DNA from: Sorex araneus | Lineage: Eukaryota > Chordata > Mammalia > Eulipotyphla > Soricidae | DNA length: 64,000 bases | NCBI RefSeq assembly: GCF_027595985.1 | Contig: NC_073304.1 | Span: 146,810,746 to 146,874,745, forward strand | Direction: 5' to 3' | Shown: positions 32,791 through 44,775 of the stretch, one piece after another | Numbering within the stretch: the first letter of the stretch is position 1 | How the letters are laid out: each line of letters begins with the position of its first letter | Translations under genes and position numbers: made by a program | Notes under the pieces: model-generated | Told to the model about the DNA's origin: nothing | Database searches by the model: none | What the model saw: the letters and a program-made list of their open reading frames with translations, nothing else

Positions 32791-32985
32791 TGGCCACCCC
32801 TCTCGAAGAGCCCAGCAAGCTACTGAGAGTATCTTGCCCACACGGCAGAGCCTGGCAAGCTACCTGTGGCATATTCAATATGCCAAAACCAGTAACAAGT
32901 CTTACAATGGAGACGTTACTGGTGCCCGCTAGAGCAAATCAATGAGCAATGGGGTGACAGTGACAGTTACAGTGATTGGCCCAAG
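32791..32985 (+). mobile_element. RTE-tailed SINE, 5'-truncated
   Basis: It lacks the tRNA-derived head and starts at CCACCCCTCTCGAAGAGCCC. The body and RTE tail are intact, ending GACAGTGACAGTTACAGTG. The short repeat ATTGGCC flanks it (about 32785-32792 and 32982-32989). Confidence 0.88.
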
Positions 32986-33030
32986 AGAAGTGAGAGTTTA
33001 TGTGCCTATCCAAATATTTATAGCATTATT

Positions 33031-33202
33031 GGGGCTGGAGCGATAGCACAGCGGGTAAGGCGTTTGCCTTGCACGCGGCTGACCCGGGTTCTAATCCCAG
33101 AGTCCCATATGGTCCCCTGAGCACCGCCAGGGGTAATTCCTGAGTGAAGAGCCAGGAATAACCCCTGTGTATCGCCAGGTGTGACCCAAAAACAAAACAA
33201 AA
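33031..33202 (+). mobile_element. Shrew tRNA-derived SINE (SOR1-like), young copy
   Basis: Near consensus with a short A-rich (AACAAAACAAAA) tail and an 18-bp target-site duplication CAAATATTTATAGCATTA at 33011-33028 and 33203-33220. Confidence 0.95.
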
Positions 33203-33648
33203 CAAATATTTATAGCATTACTATTTATAATAGCCCAAACATGGAAACAATGTAAATGACCACTAAAGCTGAATGGATAAACAAATCATAGTAAAGAATT
33301 TGGCAATCGCTATAAATGGATGGACATGGAGAGTATCATGCTGAGTGAAATGAGTCAGAAGGAAAAGGACTGATATAGAATGACTACTTTCATTTGTGGC
33401 ATATAAAATATATATGTATACATATATATAGTAGAAAGAATAATGTCCACGGCCAGGGTAAAGAGGGATTAGGAAGACTGGTCAATGGTTGGATCTAAGC
33501 ACAAGTGTGCGAGGGCCTGAGGGTAGGTAGGATAGAGAAGAGACCATTTTGACAATAATAGCTGGGAATGATCACGCTCGACAAGATCTGAGGGTTAAAA
33601 GTAGGTAAGGGATATTCTTGATAACCTTTCAGTATCAGTATTGCAAAC

Positions 33649-33650
<2 letters not shown>

Positions 33651-33728
<78 letters not shown>
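33651..33728 (+). repeat. (TA)n(GA)n microsatellite
   Basis: About 15 TA units then about 27 GA units, within the 3' UTR of the old L1. Confidence 0.95.
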
Positions 33729-33732
<4 letters not shown>

Positions 33733-33965
33733 AAGGAAGCGGAAAGCACCTGACCTAGAGGCAGACAGTGGGTAGGGGGTGGGGGATGATGGGAGGGAAC
33801 CAGGGAACACTGATGCTGGGAAATGTGCACTGGTAGATGAATGGGTGTTGGAATATTGTAAAGCTGAAATCCAATCATAAACAGCTTTATAATACTCTAA
33901 AGAAAAAATAAAAAATAATAAAATAAAAAAATAAAATAAAAATAAAAAATAATAAAAAATTTTAA

Positions 33966-34454
33966 AAGAATGTGGCAATCAAAGGTCATGAGTTATTCAG
34001 GCACACACAGTATTAATGACCTTAAAAATAATTATGCTGAGTAAAGAGAGCCCGGTGAATAAAATAGTGTATATTGCACGCTTTCATTTAGTAAAATTGC
34101 AGTAAATACAAAAAATATATAGTAGCAGAAGCCCTATCAATGGCTGCCCAGTTATCAGTGGCTGTAGTTGATCACTACATATGAAGCAATGGCATAACTA
34201 AGAAGTTGCAAAGACTTTTGGGCATAAATGTACATTATTTTGACCTTAGTGATATGCCAAAAATGACCCAGTTTTGAACTTACGTTATGCATTGCTATTG
34301 TGTATATCTTATTGTACACCAATTATAAATCCATAAGTTTTTAGACAAAACTCAAATGTAGCAGATGTTTTGAGTTCTTGGCATAAGTGGGTTGTAATTT
34401 TCTTTTAATCTTTCTCTCTCTTCCTTTATTCTTTATATTTCTTTCTTTCTGTGG
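33966..34454. other. Unassigned sequence, no gene seen
   Basis: AT-rich. Fragments such as TTAATGACCTTAAAAATAATTATGCTGAG hint at another old L1 3' end, but this is too diverged to call. Confidence 0.4.
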
Positions 34455-34524
34455 TTCCAGGATCAAATTCAGTAATCACACATACAAAGCATGATCTCTA
34501 TCACTGAACCACATCCCTGGCCCT
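34455..34524 (-). mobile_element. Old SINE head remnant
   Basis: The minus strand reads AGGGCCAGGGATGTGGTTCAGTGATAGAG then GATCCTGGAACCAC, compatible with a tRNA-derived SINE head. Only about 70 bp survive. Confidence 0.45.
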
Positions 34525-34533
34525 AAACTGCTG

Positions 34534-36138
34534 CTTTTTTTAAAAAAAATTTATTCTTTAATTAGTGAATCACCACGAGGGTACAGATACAGATTCACAC
34601 ATGTTAGAACTTGTTTTTCCCTCATACAATGTTCACAAACACATCCCTCCACCAGTGCCCGTTCTCCATCACCAATAAACCCAGTATCCTTCCCCACCCC
34701 CAATCCCATCTCCCCCGCACCCCACCCTGCCTCTGTGGCAGGGAACTCCCTTTTGATCTCTCTCTCTCCAATTGGGTATTGTGGTTTGCAATAGGAGTAT
34801 TGAGTGACCACTGTGTTCAGTCTCTAGTCTACTTTCAGTGCACATCTCCCTTCCCGGGTGGGATCTCCAACCACATTTTACTTGGTGTTCCCTTCTCTAT
34901 CTGAGCAGCCTTTTTCCCCAGCATGTGAGACCAGCTTCCAAGCCATGGAGCCAACCTACTGGTACTTATTTCTACTATTCTTGGACATTAGTCTCCTATT
35001 CTGTTATTTTATATTCCACAGATGAGTGCGATCTTTCTATGTCTGTCTCTCTCTTTCTGACTCATTTCACTTAGCATGATACTTTCCATGTTGATCCACT
35101 TATATGCAAAGTTCATGACTTCATCTTTTCTAATGGCTGCATAGTATTCCATTGTATAGATGTACCAGAGTTTCTTTAACCAGTCATCTGTTCTTGGGCA
35201 CTCGGGTTTTTTCCAGATTCTGGCTATTGTAAACAGTGCTGCGACAAACATTAAGTGCAAATGTCATTTCGACTATACTTTTTTGCTTCTTTGGGGTATA
35301 TTCCCAGAAGTGGTATTGCTGGGTCAAATGGGAGCTCAATTTCTAATTTTCTGAGAAGCGTCCATATTGTTTACCAGAAGGGCTGAACCAGTCGACATTC
35401 CCACTAGCCGTGTAGAAGGGTCCCTTTCTCCCCACATCCTCTCCAACAGTGGTTGCTTTTGTTCTTTTGGATGTGTGCCAGTCTCTGTGGTGAGAGATGG
35501 TATCTCATGGTTGTTTTGATCTGCATCTCCCTGATGATTAAGTGATGTAGAGCACTTTTTCCATGTGCCTCTTGGCCATTTGTATTTCTTCCTTGGGAAA
35601 GTTTCTGTTCATTTCTTCGCCCCATTTTCTGATGGGATTGGATGTTTTCTTCTTGTACAGTTCAACCAGTGCCTTATATACCCTTGATATCAACCCCTTA
35701 TCGTATGGGTTTTGGGTGAATATCCTTTCCTATTCTGTAGACTGTCTTTGTGTTCTGGTAACTGTATCTTTTGAGGTGCAGAAGCTTCTTAGTTTAATGT
35801 AGTCCCATTTGTTTATCTCTGTTTCCTCTTGGTTGGTCAGTTGCGTGTAATCTTTGAAGAAACCGTTAGCTTCAATATCGTGGAGGTTTTTGCCAACCTT
35901 GTCTTCAATGTACCTTATGGTTTGTGGTCTGATGTTGAGGTCCTTAATCCATTTTTATCTGATTTTTGTGCATGGTGTCAAGTTGAGGTCTAAGCCCATT
36001 CTTTTGCATGTGGTTGTCCAGTTGTGCCAGCACCATTTGTTAAAGAGGCTTTCCTTGTTCCATTTCACATCTCTTGCTCCCTTATCAAAGATTAGATGAT
36101 CATACATTTGGGGTTGTGTGTAGGGATATTCCACCCTG
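34534..36138 (-). mobile_element. 5'-truncated L1, 1.6 kb
   Basis: A minus-strand L1 holds the 3' UTR (34534-35005) and the ORF2 C-terminal part up to 36138. Encoded pieces include MHLMFVAALFTIARIWKKPECP and [32 protein letters not shown] perfect 12-bp duplication CCTAAACTGCTG lies at 34522-34533 and 36139-36150. It has frameshifts and is non-functional. Confidence 0.95.
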
Positions 36139-36150
36139 CCTAAACTGCTG

Positions 36151-36547
36151 TTTAAGTAAGTAAAATTTTGCAATAAAAGTCATCACCATATAAACGAAAT
36201 ACTTATTCCCAATCAAACTTAGCTTGTTTATCCAGATTAATATGCAATATTGTGAGACCCAGATACTTGCATTATTGGTAGGTTAGCAAGAGAAGGAAAT
36301 ACAAGACCTGGAAGTGTCCAAACAAGCGTTCCTCAAACATGATGTGCATCTGAATTTAGAAATTACCATCCAATAAAGGCATCATTAAGCCATGGGTCTC
36401 TAAGTTTAAAAAATAAAACTTTAAAATTAATGCAGGAGTCATGCTGGCATTTAATAGTCACATGTCACTTGTGGATCCTATTTTGGATAAGACAAATAAT
36501 TAAAGAGCATTTATGTCGTTGTGGACTGCTGCTTCAAAGTCTTGCTT
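36151..36547. other. Unassigned sequence
   Basis: No gene seen. CCTCAAACATGATGTGCATCTGAAT at about 36330-36355 weakly recalls hAT-Charlie-type repeats, not enough to call. Confidence 0.4.
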
Positions 36548-36810
36548 CTCTCTCCCTCTCTGTCTCTGTCGCTGTCTCTGTCTCTCTGTCTCTGTCTCTT
36601 CCTCTCTCTCTCTCTCACTCACTCTCTCCCTATCTCTCTCCCTCTTTCTCTTAGGCCCAAACCCAGAGGTGCTCAGGACTGACTCCCAGCTCTGAGCTCA
36701 GGGATGACTCCTAGGGGGTATCGGGGAACCTTATGGGATTCCCAGGATCAAATGTACATTGACTGTGTGCAAGGCAAGTGGCCTACACACTATATTATTG
36801 CTCTGGCCCC
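36548..36810 (-). mobile_element. tRNA-derived SINE with CT/GA-rich tail
   Basis: The minus strand has GGGGCCAGAGCAATAATATAGTG, a degenerate B-box region and body (36653-36810). The tail is a long degenerate GA run, seen as (CT)n on the plus strand at 36548-36652. Confidence 0.75.
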
Positions 36811-37938
36811 AACATCTTATTTTCCCTATGTGTAGATCGACACTAGCATTGCTTGAGGGTTTATTAGAAATGGTCTCCTAAGGCAGAGGATTTATACATA
36901 GTAAAGTGTTAGATGCCCTAATCCAGAGAGTCTAGAGATAACTACATTATGGATTGTTTTAGGTACATGGGATTTAGTGATGCCTATAGAAACATGAGGT
37001 TTGGGGCTGTTGTTTGTTGTTGTTGTTGTTGGAATCAGACTGTTAGGAAAAGAAGGTATCAGTAATGAGTCCAAGCTGGGTTCTGAAGAGAGTTGGAACG
37101 CTGTGGCAGCAGGTAGAGAACCTCCCCAAAGTCAGGGTTCGGTTATTGTATCAAGACAGAGCCCAGGAGGATGAGTGGACGTGCAATTCTATTCTCACAG
37201 GCAGGGAGGGAGGGGATGTCTGGGTCGCAGGGCAAAGGCTAGAGACAGTAGAGACGGTCCTCATTGCTCTAAATTGGCTGTTTTTGGCTCTTTTTCCTTC
37301 CAATCAGAGAATTCTCAAGTCTCCAAGCTCTAAGGGTCTTTAGGAGCAGTCTTCATCCTATTTTTACTCAGTGACCTCAGACCTCACCAATTCCACAGGG
37401 CATCCTGCAATTGTCCCACAGTCGCTGAGCGTCTGTTATGTGCCAGGTGTGATGTTAGTAATAGGAATTCAAATGTCACAGGGCTACTGAGATGTGTGCC
37501 CTTATGACTTGGGTCTGAATAAATATACAAAGTCTTAGGCTCACAGTCAACCTCATGTTGCTCGCCCCTACAACTCTAACTCAATTGGGTCAGTCATCAT
37601 ATCATATTTTTTTGGGACAGCAGCATTCAATTACAAATCTCAAAATTGGGTCTGTGTTCTATTTCACAGCCTCATTCCAAAGTTATATTGTTCAACATTA
37701 TCTGTCTCCTGATAATACTTTTGACTATTCCTGTTCTCTTCCTATCTAACTTCCCATCCCTTCCCATCCAACCTTTTATTTCAGATCATTTTCTTAGGTT
37801 GCTTTGACCTAGGTTATTTCCGGTATCTTTTGGTAGTGTTCTTCATCCTTTTGGGTGAAGTCTTGTCTCTAGTTTATGGGCTTTGCACATTTTTTTGACA
37901 TTCATTTGTTTCTCTTTTCAAATAATTAAATAAAACAA
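36811..37938. other. Mostly unassigned sequence with an L2-like fragment
   Basis: About 37411-37475 (GCGTCTGTTATGTGCCAGGTGTGATG) resembles the 3' part of L2-type repeats. A small GTT run lies at 37011-37030. No gene could be supported. Confidence 0.45.
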
Positions 37939-38749
37939 AACCATTAGGCTTTGAACTTGAAACAGCCACGGGATACCGGGGCAGTCTCAGCCCGGGCCCG
38001 AGCTCGGGCTCTGGCTGAGTTTCCACCCGGGTGGCCATGCCTTTGCACAGCCGGTGGATGTGGAACGAGTAGGAACCAGAGACAGCTTTAGGATTTGGGG
38101 TTCCAGCAAGTGCTTGCAACCATGTATGGAGACTGTGAACTAAGCTTTTGCTACATGCTGTTCCAGGAAGTGAAATGATTCATTTTCCAACTTAAATCTC
38201 CGTGGACTTAATTACTATAATACAGAAATTGTAAACCGCACGGCTGCGGTAACAGGCGCGCGACTTTTTATCTCTTCATTCTCATCAGTGGAAAACTTAT
38301 TATCAAATATTTCCTTGTCAATAGAGCTGTATTCTTGTTTAACCTGAAAGCTTTGTAACTTTCCACATGGTGAATTAATAAAAGAATTAAAAAAAATAAA
38401 AAAAATAATAGAGCTGTATTCTTGGGGGATAAATTCCAACAAAAATAGTGAGTCTGTTTTGAAACTCCAACAACAATAGTGAGTTGTGTGTTGAAATCTG
38501 GAATGTAATCAAGGTAAAGAGAAAAGGAAGTGAAATTATCAGTCACGCATGGGGGAGGTTGGGGGGTGAGGGGTGGGATGTATACTGTTTTTTTTTGTTT
38601 TTGTTTTTGTTTGTTTTTGTTTTTATTGGTGGTGGAATATGGGCACTGGTGAAAAGATGGGTGTTTGAGCATTGTATAACTGAGATATAAGCCTGAGAAC
38701 TTTGTAACTTTGCACTTGGTGATTCAATAAAATAAATTTTTAAAAAAAC
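37939..38749 (+). mobile_element. L1-tailed non-autonomous element with GC-rich head (copy B)
   Basis: It shares the head GAACTTGAAACAGCC(A/G)CGGGATAC and about 230 bp after it with copy A (13248), then the same L1 3' UTR. It starts about 130 bp further in than copy A. Candidate duplication ATTAAATAAAA(C/T)AA flanks it (about 37925-37938, 38750-38763). A 69-bp L1 tail is inserted at 38338. Confidence 0.75.
38338..38406 (+). mobile_element. Minimal (69-bp) L1 3'-end insertion
   Basis: The segment contains only the last bases of an L1 (CCTGAAAGCTTTGTAACTTT, then CCACATGGTGAATTAATAAAAG and an A-rich tail). It splits copy B and is flanked by a perfect 18-bp duplication AATAGAGCTGTATTCTTG at 38320-38337 and 38407-38424. 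This is an extreme 5' truncation. Confidence 0.92.
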
Positions 38750-38763
38750 ATTAAATAAAATAA

Positions 38764-39411
38764 GACTTTGAAGAAAAACAGACATGACCCTCAGTCTTGT
38801 GGGACATGGCGTAAGTGCTCTTCAACCCCTCTCCTCACTGGAGCTTCTTTGGGGTATTCAGATCATCATCCGTCATTTATGACCTCCCAGCCAATTTCCG
38901 GATTGAATCTGAACTGACCTTAGAGTGTGGCAGGCTGAGAAAAATCCTTTACCCAAGTTCCAAATCCTTGACTTTAAAGATCTGTTCTTATTCTATTTTC
39001 CTCCTTTGCTGAATCTCTTGAACTGATTGATGTCTTTCCATCATTTGTGACTTTATCCTTTCCAGATATTGATGAGCTTTCACTGTTAACATCTGTTTTA
39101 TTACTATGACTATCCAACTTACTGGACAGTAATTTCCACAATTAGCTTCCTTTTCTGAACATTAACACCACAGTTATGGTCTGTTCTCATTTTCTGCCTT
39201 CGATATTCAGACTCGTTTTAGTACTCCAATCTTTTTTCAAACTTCATAATTTAACCCAGAGTGGTGATACTTAGGGATGTGCCTTCTTGAAGATGACTTG
39301 AACATCAACTGAGTTGTGACCAAACCTGAATTTGGAGCTATTGTTTCTTAAATCTATATTGCCAATTCAATAGCCAGCATTTTATTTTTTCATTTAAAGT
39401 ATTTTTGTATT
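38764..39411. other. Unassigned sequence, no gene seen
   Basis: Single-copy looking sequence with no repeat or coding exon recognised. Confidence 0.5.
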
Positions 39412-39413
39412 AC

Positions 39414-39625
39414 TAAGAGTGATAGCACAGTGGGTAGGGCGTTTGCCTTGCACGCGGTTGACCCAGGTTCGATTCCTCCGTCTATCTTGAAGAGCCTGGC
39501 AAGCTGCTGAGAATAATCCACCACACAGCAGAGCCTGGCAAGCTACCCATGGCGTATTCGATATGCCAAAAACAGTACTCGAGCAAATCAATGAACAATG
39601 GGACAACAGTGCTACAGTGCTACTA
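39414..39625 (+). mobile_element. RTE-tailed tRNA SINE with internal deletion
   Basis: The head GTGATAGCACAGTGGGTAGGGCG and B box GGTTCGATTCC are near consensus. The body is present, but the ACAAGTCTCACAATGGAGACG segment is deleted between AAAACAGTA and CTCGAGCAAATC. The tail is ACAGTGCTACAGTG. TACTAA is repeated at both ends. Confidence 0.88.
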
Positions 39626-39729
39626 ATGAAGAGTTTAGAGTAGTGTAAATGTGGGTGCTTATGGTATAAATAACCTTTATTACCAAAATGCCAATATCCC
39701 TCCACAGGGTTTTAGTTTATTTCATTTTT

Positions 39730-40065
39730 AAAATTTGGGACAATGCTTAAGGGATACTCCTAGCTCAGTGCTCAGGAATTGTTCCCAATGGTGTTTAGGG
39801 TATTATGCTGTGCCAAGGATCAGACTAGGGTCTCATGGGGCTGGAGCGATAGCACAGTGGGTAGGGCATCTGCCTTGCATGTGGCTGACCTGGGTTCAAT
39901 TCCCAGCATCCCATGTGGTCCCCCAAGCACCACCAGGGATAATTCCCGAGTGCAGAGCCAGGAGTAACCCCTGTGCATCGCCGGGTATGATCCAAAAAGG
40001 AAAAAAAAAATAAAACCTGGGTCTCCTGGTTTGAAAGCATGTGCTCAAGTCCACTGGGCCCTCAC
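39730..40065 (-). mobile_element. Old tRNA-derived SINE split by a younger one
   Basis: Minus-strand body at 39730-39836 and the head side at 40011-40065 (GGGCCCAGTGGACTTGAGCAC, GAAACCAGGAG) are separated by the SINE at 39839. The repeats AGGGTCTC and TGGGTCTC mark the junctions. Confidence 0.7.
39839..40010 (+). mobile_element. Shrew tRNA-derived SINE (SOR1-like)
   Basis: GGGGCTGGAGCGATAGCACAG through GCATCGCCGGGTATGATCC and an A-rich tail, close to consensus, inserted head-on into an older copy. Confidence 0.92.
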
Positions 40066-40640
40066 TTCAACTCAACACAGATATTTCTAACCTTGTCATA
40101 TAAAAAGAGAAACAATTCTTTTAATGATGCCATTAACTTTAACAAGCATATCTAAAAGCCATTTACCTAGTCATTTGAGTGTGTAGAATGTAGGGGAAGG
40201 TTCCTAAAACCAAAGCAAAAAACAACAAAACCCAAAACAGAGACAAGCAGAAAAGCCACAGAGAAGGAAAACAAAGAGTGTGGAATTGACATACTCATTG
40301 CCAGCAATTCCAGCCACATTTTCTGAGTGTGTAGGTACTTGCCTTGGTCCCTATGCTTCTCAACAGCAAAACATGGATTCTCTCTAGCACACAAAGGAAT
40401 TGCCTCTAGCAGCGTGCCGTAACCAAGTCAGTGCTTTGGTGTCCTTGAGCATTCTTAAAGGACGATATGCACTCGGCAAGTTCCACCTCTATTCCTTAGA
40501 GGGAGAGAAGCAGCTCGGGTGCACCAGTAGAATGCTCCTCAGCCCACTTCACTTTACACAACCACAATCTTCAGATTTAGGCCGTGTCCAGAGTTGACAA
40601 CATTTTAAAAAAACTTTTGAAATTCTCCTTTGCTTCTCTA
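40066..40640. other. Unassigned sequence, no gene seen
   Basis: No repeat or exon recognised. Confidence 0.5.
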
Positions 40641-40644
40641 CTAA

Positions 40645-40834
40645 GTAATTATGTTTTTGTTTTTGTTGTTTTTGGGGGGCACACCCAAGTTACACCCAGG
40701 GCTTGCACTCCTGACTTTGTGCTCAGGGATCACTCTTGGTGTGATTTGGGGACCCTATGGGAGTCCAGAAATCGAACCCAGGAGGACCATGTGCAAGGCA
40801 AGCTCCCTGCTTGCTATAATATCTCTCCAGCCTC
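40645..40834 (-). mobile_element. tRNA-derived SINE copy
   Basis: Minus strand: AGAGGCTGGAGAGATATTATAGC, GGGTTCGATTTCTGG in the B-box position, standard body, and an ACAAAAACA tail. Confidence 0.82.
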
Positions 40835-43048
40835 TGTACTTATCATCTGAGATCTTTTGACTTCCAAGTCACATCTCAACAAATAGGGACAGATCAGATG
40901 AGGGACAAAGCTGCCCTCAGAGCCACTCGGAAGCACACGCCCTCTAGAGGCTGAGCAGTGTGAAAGCTATTTGGTGACGCAGGGTCCAAAAAATAACTTG
41001 TTTCAAAAGCTTTTCTGAGTAATTCCATTTAGGGACAAGATAGGGAATCATGATGACAATGAAGAATTGAGATTTAATAAGATAAATGAAATTATGTTCA
41101 GCAACAATATTTAAAGAAATAAGTATGTATGTCAATAGTTTAAAGTCATATGTCAGAAAACTATTGTGATACAATAGTTTTGTGATACAACGTAATAAGA
41201 TGAACCCATCCCCGCCCCTCCCTTAATACACAAAATCAAATATAAATCTCTGAAATATGTGTAATAATATATAGTAGATGTATATCATTCAAAAACCCAA
41301 AAGGCACTAAAGGCGATATCGTGAAAAATAGAGTTTCTCCTACACCTATTCTTTAGTATCTAAGTTATTCTCTTTGAATACAACTACTATAAGTGATTTG
41401 TTTTTCTGGAGATATTCTAAATATCTCCATGCCTTTGAAAAAGCATACTTTGTAAACCATTTAAAATTTCTGAATTCAAGTAAATTCCAGTGATCTGGAA
41501 AATTCACTTAGGTGGAATTGCTTACTTATTTCTGAACAGTTCTGGGTGAAGTGGGCATTCCTGAGTGTGAACAGTTTACTGACTGGGGTGGGGAGCAGAG
41601 TCTTGAGAGAAAGGGTCATTATCAGCCAGAGAGGTGATGGAAAAGACTTTCCCTTTTGAGGAAATGAAGAAGTTCTGACTGTTTTCAGTGATTTTCTAGA
41701 AGATCTGGTTTTCATTTGAAAATTTCATTCCCTCAAGCTTTTAAAATCCTATAAGAGGTGGTGGTAGGAGCATTCAGAATAGGATGAGGTACCAAAATTG
41801 ATTTTGGAATACGATGAGGTACCCAAAAAATGATCCTCAACTATAAGTATTTATAATTTAATTGCTTTTGCTTTTTTAAAGGTAAGATGTTCACAAATTG
41901 TTGGTATATAAAGTATAACATTGGCTATAAGAGAATTTATTAATTTATTTATTGTGCACTAAGGTAGTTATTATTGAATGGAACTCAGAAAGAAGTGAAA
42001 GACAGGAATAAGTGCTCAAGAGAGAACATGAGTTTCTCCAGAGTGGGGAAAAAACAAGCAAAAAAACATTGAGACAAGCAAAGAGATGTGTGTTCAAGGG
42101 AGAACATGGGCTTGAAGAGCATGCCTAAAGAATTGAGAATGCTGGAAGACAGATTATTTGGAGTTGAAGGAATCCAGGAGAACATCATGGAGGTATTCCT
42201 TGAGATAACCCTGCAAAGAAAAGTAGAACTTCAACAAGATAAAAGTCAGGAGGAGGAACACGCATAACACACACATGTATGGAACTGCAAAATGATACTT
42301 TGGGGAAAACTAAATGGTATGATGATTTGGAGTTTATTCACTTTCTTTTCTGGAACATGGAAAGCTTGTTTCCAGAATCTGGTGTTAGAGTTGCAACTGG
42401 TCATTAGCTTGCAAACCCCTGGGGTACCTTGGATGGGAGCCAAGGTTTTGTCCTTTAAAGTTGGGAGAATCCAACGGTCTCATTTGCAAGAGAAGCCAAC
42501 TGTCTCCTCTACCCTGACTCCAGCCAGGCTGCTCTTGGGAGCTCTTTACTGGCCTTCTGTGCCTAACCCATGATTCTAGTTCCACCTCCTTCTTTTCCTG
42601 GAACTGTCCCTCATTTTTTGATAGTTTTTGGAAAAATATGCCTAGAATGTTCCCAGAATGCCAGGTCATCTGCTCGCTCTGGCTTGGGTTAACTCATGGC
42701 TGCCTTATTTTCCCAGTGCAGAGAGTCCTCGAAGCTGCAGCCATTTCCAGAGGAAAGGGACAATGCCAGAAGGTGAATTTTCCGGAAGGGGGGGTTGCAT
42801 ATTCTGACATAGTCCCTTTCAAGCTTTCCCAGGGATAAGACTGGACCAAGACCATGTGTTTGACATTTACCTCTGGCAGAAGCTCATGAGGTCTCATGGA
42901 CTAGATAGATGGATTTGATTAATGACAGAGTCGGGAAAATTTTCTTGTTTGGGGCTGGAAGGATGCTTTCCTAGGTGTTGGGGGACCTCTGCGTGCCTCT
43001 GTCAAGCACGAGACAGCATAGTGAGAAGCACTGTCTTCCCTAGACGGC
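40835..43048. other. Unassigned sequence, no gene seen
   Basis: About 2.2 kb without recognised SINE or LINE copies, the longest clean stretch in the window. Small local duplications occur (GAATAGGATGAGGTACC and GAATACGATGAGGTACC at about 41777 and 41807). No exon with recognisable homology was found. Confidence 0.5.
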
Positions 43049-43611
<563 letters not shown>

Positions 43612-44330
43612 CTCTTTTTTTTTAATCTTTCATTTAATTGCCATGAGATTCAGTTACAAAGCTTTCGTATTTGAGTTTCAGTCATACAATGATTGAACAC
43701 CCATCCCTCCACCAGTGCACATTCTCCACAACCAATACCCCAGTACCCCACCCCAGCCCACCCCTCCCACTGTCTCTATGGCAGACAATTTCTCCCATAC
43801 TCTCTCTCTACTTTTGGTCATTATGGTTTGCTCGAATTTTTCCACCACCATTCAAGCCTCTTTTCCAGGGGCAAATGCTAGATAACTTATTTCCCACTGC
43901 TTATCATGAATATTATGAGAGGTCGCACTGCCGCAAAAGTGGCCAAGTGCTTCTGAAATTCTAAAATTATAAATGGCTGGGGTCCAGAGACACCTCTGTA
44001 AGGAGCTAATCCAATTTGGGGGTCTCTAGATCAAGGCCATTGATTTGCTGAGATGGCGCCCAGAGGCAGATCATGGGCGTGACAGCCAGGACCCAAGAGG
44101 GCTGGGAGATGGGAAGGGATGGCCCGACTCCTCTGCTGCCATGTGGCCTGGAGTCCTAGTCCTGGAACTCGCATACCTGGATTTTGCTTCAGGAAGCTCG
44201 TGGCTGCTGGGGTTTCATCTCGAGCAGGCAGACAAGGCACACCCGCTCCATCTGAGGTGCCCCGTGGAACTGACTGGGTACGGGTCCGGAGAGATCTCTG
44301 GCGAGCTGCTTTCTCCCGGGATTCACTGCT
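43612..44330 (-). mobile_element. L1-type 3' UTR element, same family as 59935-60970
   Basis: The 3' end (plus-strand TTTTTTTTTAATCTTTCATTTAATTGCC) and the CACCCATCCCTCCACCAGTGCACATTCTCC block are L1 3' UTR. Further in, GATGGCGCCCAGAGGCAGATCATGGGCGTGACAG and CTGGGAGATGGGAAGG match GGTGCCAGGGACAGTTCATGGGGGTGACTG and GGAGATGGGAGG in the copy at 59935. No coding content. Confidence 0.65.
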
Positions 44331-44760
44331 GTGTCTCTCTTTCTCTTTCTTTATCTCTTTCTTTGTCCTTTAAAAACAGATTATTTACAGACTTTCTTTC
44401 TTTCTCTTTATCTGTTTCTTTCTTAAAAAATATAGATCAATTACAGACATATGGAGAACCCTGGGAATTACATAATTTAATTCTATTTTATGCTGAAACC
44501 CCCCAGTATCTTAGATATGCTCCTATAGTTTCAGATTCATAAACACTATGCCTGGTTCATGATCGGTGTCCTCCATAAATATGTGTTGAATGAAGACCGT
44601 CCAGTGTCTCCTGAAAGCTTCCAGAAACTGAACTGAGTTCAATTCCTTCCTTGGCACATGTTTCTAAATATTATGGAGAAAATACTTTGAAAGTGATAAA
44701 TTTATGTTAAATTTTAAGTCACTCATGATCATGTTTCTTATCAACAATAATTATGGTTTT
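44331..44760. other. Unassigned, with an L2/MIR-type end
   Basis: About 44545-44600 (GCCTGGTTCATGATCGGTGTCC, AATATGTGTTGAATGAA) resembles the 3' end of an L2 or MIR repeat. The rest was not recognised. Confidence 0.45.
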
Positions 44761-44775
44761 AAAAAATGGACATCA

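Larger units (their letters stand above)
29400..33965 (+). mobile_element. Old L1 interrupted by five later retroelements
   Basis: Between 29420 and 30220 the plus strand encodes diverged ORF2 (motifs such as FFTPIQQYTGVLIGAKKAV and ELLEDxRYQLPDLL). It resumes at 31262 (KKxFDLISNVTYKNEL) and 31700-31915, ends ORF2 near 33390 (INGWTWRVSC, ETSQKEKD-type in another frame), and finishes with a 3' UTR and AT-rich tail at 33560-33965. Interruptions are at 30223, 31480, 31918, 32791 and 33031. Inactive and the oldest layer here. Confidence 0.75.
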
